17,688 bases of DNA, from the NCBI GenBank assembly GCA_028714615.1, contig JAQTMA010000018.1:1-17688 (forward strand), read 5' to 3'. The notes under the pieces are model-generated. The model worked only from the letters and a program-made list of their open reading frames with translations. It was not told the origin of the DNA and made no database searches. A program made the translations under genes and the position numbers. Shown here piece by piece: positions 15,627 to 17,688 of the stretch (the first letter of the stretch is position 1; each line of letters opens with the position of its first letter). Origin of the DNA: Anaerolineaceae bacterium (GTDB taxonomy: Bacteria > Chloroflexota > Anaerolineae > Anaerolineales > Anaerolineaceae).

Positions 15627-17585
15627 CTACCCGCCGCAGGACGGCCCATCATCGAAGACTTCTAGCCCCCACAACTCACTACGTGCTTCGGGAATGAGGG
15701 TGAAACCACAAAAGTCAGGGCGAGTAACGACGACAGACAAATCCAGGTAAAGCGGAAGGACGGGCAAATCCCGGGCGAAAATTTCCTGGGCTTGTTGGTG
15801 CGCCTGGGCAACTTCGGGCTGGTCTGGCCGCGATAGGAGCGCGGTGCGGCAAGCCCGGTCAAACTCCGGGTTGGTGTATCCCGAGACATTCTCGCCAACC
15901 CAATGGTTTTGCAGATTGGGAATGCGATCCGATGCGTATAAGAAACAGGCCGGGCGCAGGCCGGCAGCCCAACTGAATTGGGCCAGGTCAAACTGGCGGC
16001 CAAAGAGCGGCCCTTCCGGTCCGGGGGCAAATAGCTCACTCGGGCTGGACTCTTTGATCTTCACCTGGAGGCCGCATTGGCCCAAAGAAGCCTGCAATGC
16101 CTGGGCTACCTTCTCGCGCAGCGGCGCCTGAGTGGTCTGAAAGACAACTGTGAAGGGAGTGCCATCTGGCACACCAGATACACCCTGGGCGATGCGAGGG
16201 GTGGCGGGATCCTTGTCAGGGTCTTTCCACCCGGCTGCTTCGAGCAAGCGAGCGCCTTCCTGCGGGTTGAACTCGTACTTCGGCAAGCCCGTTGCGGCCT
16301 GAGGCGCATAGCTCGCAGGAACCCGAGACTGCTTGTAGAGCAGCTTATCGACGATGCCCTGCCGGTCGGCGCAATAGGCAAAAGCCTGGCGGGTGCGCAC
16401 GTCGCCGAAAAAGTTGGGGCGGTCCCCGGCGGCAGGGTTAAAGCCATCATCGTAGGAGGCCGGTTTGATGCCGAAATCCAGGTGTTCCCATTCCGGACCG
16501 GCGGCGTAATAAGGTTTTAGTTTGCCAGCCTTGTCGAGCTCAGCCAGTAATGGGAGTTGCTCGTCCAGTCCTCCGGTGCGGTCAACCAGGTCGCACTCGC
16601 CCGCCAGCAGAGGATTGGTATTGGCGCTACTATTCTGGCCGATGAAGCGGAAGACCAATGCGTCGAACTTCGGCAAGCCCTCTTTGGCGCGGAAATAGTT
16701 GGGATTCTTATGCAAGCTTATGTGATCGCCACGCACCCACTCGTCGATCACGTATGCACCCCAGCCAACCGGCCTGACTGCTGAAAGGTCGGCGGTTTGC
16801 AAGTCGGTGGGAGAGAGCGAACCCCACAGGTGTTCGGGCAGCGGCATCCAGAAGTAAGTGGGATAACCCGAGTCGATGAAACCGGGCACGCCGGTCCATT
16901 CGACGGAGGTGTCATCAACGGCTTTGTATGCGGAGGTGCGGTTTACCAGCGCCTTCGAAACAGGCGTCTTCGGGTCCGCAGCGAGCTTGAACGAATACAC
17001 CGAATCGGAGGCCTTGAGCGGGGTTCCATCCGACCAGGTCACTCCGGGCAGCAAGCTGAAGCGGACGGTCATCTGGTCCATCTGTAACGGACTCTTGCCA
17101 TCGTAAGGTTTCGCGCAATCCGGCCCGGTGCAGCCGCTCGGGCGTACGATCACACCCTGTGCGAGGGTCACCAGGTTGCCGTTGGCATCCACCACGTCTT
17201 GGCCTGGAGCGACGCTCACCGGCTGGATACTGGCGTCCTTGTCTTGCAAGGAAGGCAGCTTCTGCAAGATGACCGCCTGGTTGCCTTTGGCGCCCAACTG
17301 ATCGATGGGGCCATCATAAACCGCTTCTAACACACTCCAGAGGGTGGCAGAGCCCTGCCCATAAGGAAACAGGGTCAACGGTTCCTGACCCAGGCAGATT
17401 ACCAACGACCGGGCTGCCTGGGTAGGGGTAGCAACCGGCGGCTGGGTAGCGGTCACCGGCGTGGCTGCCTGCGTGGATGTGGGAAGCGGCGGGGGAGGAT
17501 TCTGAGCGCGACACGAAACCAACAAGAGAAGCGGGATGGTGAGCAGGGAGAACCCGGTGCTAACAGTATGGCGAATAGAGCGCAT
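15627..17585 (-). CDS. Peptide/solute-binding lipoprotein of ABC importer, SBP family 5 (652 aa)
   Basis: This is an extracellular solute-binding protein of the DppA/OppA class anchored by lipid. The signal peptide ends in lipobox LVSC (Cys25) and is followed by a roughly 40-residue Pro/Thr/Gln-rich linker. Family features include MTVRFSLLPGVTWSDGTPLK, SVYSFKLAADPKTP, WGAYVIDEWVRGDHISLHKN and DVRTRQAFAYCADRQGIVDK. The protein is somewhat longer than classical members, because of the linker and an insertion around residues 110-160 (NGNLVTLAQGVIV, then a GCTGPDC pair of cysteines). I preferred the ATG at 17585: the signal peptide begins there and AAGGA lies upstream, though at 11 nt. The longer frame adds 12 non-signal residues. 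It heads the operon with two ATPases directly behind it. The ligand may be a peptide, but family 5 also binds nickel, haem and sugars. Confidence 0.93.
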   Translation of the reverse strand: MRSIRHTVSTGFSLLTIPLLLLVSCRAQNPPPPLPTSTQAATPVTATQPPVATPTQAARSLVICLGQEPLTLFPYGQGSATLWSVLEAVYDGPIDQLGAKGNQAVILQKLPSLQDKDASIQPVSVAPGQDVVDANGNLVTLAQGVIVRPSGCTGPDCAKPYDGKSPLQMDQMTVRFSLLPGVTWSDGTPLKASDSVYSFKLAADPKTPVSKALVNRTSAYKAVDDTSVEWTGVPGFIDSGYPTYFWMPLPEHLWGSLSPTDLQTADLSAVRPVGWGAYVIDEWVRGDHISLHKNPNYFRAKEGLPKFDALVFRFIGQNSSANTNPLLAGECDLVDRTGGLDEQLPLLAELDKAGKLKPYYAAGPEWEHLDFGIKPASYDDGFNPAAGDRPNFFGDVRTRQAFAYCADRQGIVDKLLYKQSRVPASYAPQAATGLPKYEFNPQEGARLLEAAGWKDPDKDPATPRIAQGVSGVPDGTPFTVVFQTTQAPLREKVAQALQASLGQCGLQVKIKESSPSELFAPGPEGPLFGRQFDLAQFSWAAGLRPACFLYASDRIPNLQNHWVGENVSGYTNPEFDRACRTALLSRPDQPEVAQAHQQAQEIFARDLPVLPLYLDLSVVVTRPDFCGFTLIPEARSELWGLEVFDDGPSCGG

Positions 17586-17654
17586 GGAGGTGGAATCCTT
17601 CGGGTGAAATGCGGAGCACAACTGTCCGCACAGGTATGTACGACGTTGGGCTCG

Positions 17655-17663
17655 ATTCTATCA
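17655..17663 (-). promoter_or_regulatory. Possible extended -10 element of the peptide-transport operon
   Basis: The minus strand reads TGATAGAAT, a TG-n-TAGAAT extended -10 resembling those before tRNA-Gln and the response regulator. No good -35 lies at 16-18 nt. A start near 17649 would leave a leader of about 63 nt before the binding-protein ATG. Confidence 0.35.
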
Positions 17664-17669
17664 CAGGAT

Positions 17670-17688
17670 AAAGAAACCGGGTTTCTTT
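17670..17688. repeat. 19-bp perfect palindrome at the right edge
   Basis: AAAGAAACC, one G, then GGTTTCTTT: two perfect 9-bp arms. It touches the last base of the window and may continue. It resembles AGAAACC/GGTTTCT palindromes I recall as highly repeated in Chloroflexota and cyanobacteria. It could also be a terminator for a plus-strand-convergent or preceding gene, since its last bases are TTTCTTT. Confidence 0.6.

Overview
The window looks like chromosomal DNA of a Chloroflexota bacterium, most likely class Anaerolineae. This is inferred from three things: moderately high GC with GC-rich third codon positions, Cys-anchored lipoproteins with Thr/Pro-rich linkers, and a membrane protein ending in a long TPTPT/TETP-type tail of a kind I associate with Anaerolineae. 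No rRNA or ribosomal marker is present, so the assignment is tentative. Almost everything is encoded on the minus strand. The one clear plus-strand gene is a TetR regulator, plus one doubtful 57-codon ORF. No gene-free stretch exceeds 300 bases.

Reading the minus strand in the direction of transcription (right to left), the first unit (17585-13452) is an oligopeptide/dipeptide-type ABC import operon. It encodes a solute-binding lipoprotein followed by the DppD/OppD and DppF/OppF ATPases, with no permeases in between. A 103-bp imperfect inverted repeat fills the spacer between the two ATPase genes. Below the operon lies a 260-bp spacer with a large hairpin and a short coding-like ORF. Next come a response regulator with a C-terminal Roadblock/LC7-like domain (13187-12012), whose promoter predicts a nearly leaderless mRNA, and a tRNA-Gln(UUG). 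A terminator-like hairpin separates the tRNA from a housekeeping run: glmU, a CNNM/CorC-type CBS membrane protein, and recO.

A good sigma-70-like promoter (8154-8182) starts the next unit. Its first gene is a fusion of a CPBP intramembrane protease, a LysM domain and a 130-residue Thr/Pro repeat tail. The second, linked by an ATGA stop/start overlap, is a small coiled-coil protein of unknown function. This pair is the most interesting candidate for undescribed biology here.

The left third is a MacAB-like exporter module: two different ATPases, one fused double-FtsX permease, and a lipoprotein adaptor cut off by the left edge. The three ABC genes overlap by a few bases. A divergent TetR gene faces the operon, and a 16-bp palindrome just downstream of the operon's predicted -10 box is the obvious operator candidate. 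The module probably exports a compound, or acts on the cell envelope, under TetR control. One of the two ATPases has a degenerate ABC signature, so the two ATP sites may be unequal.
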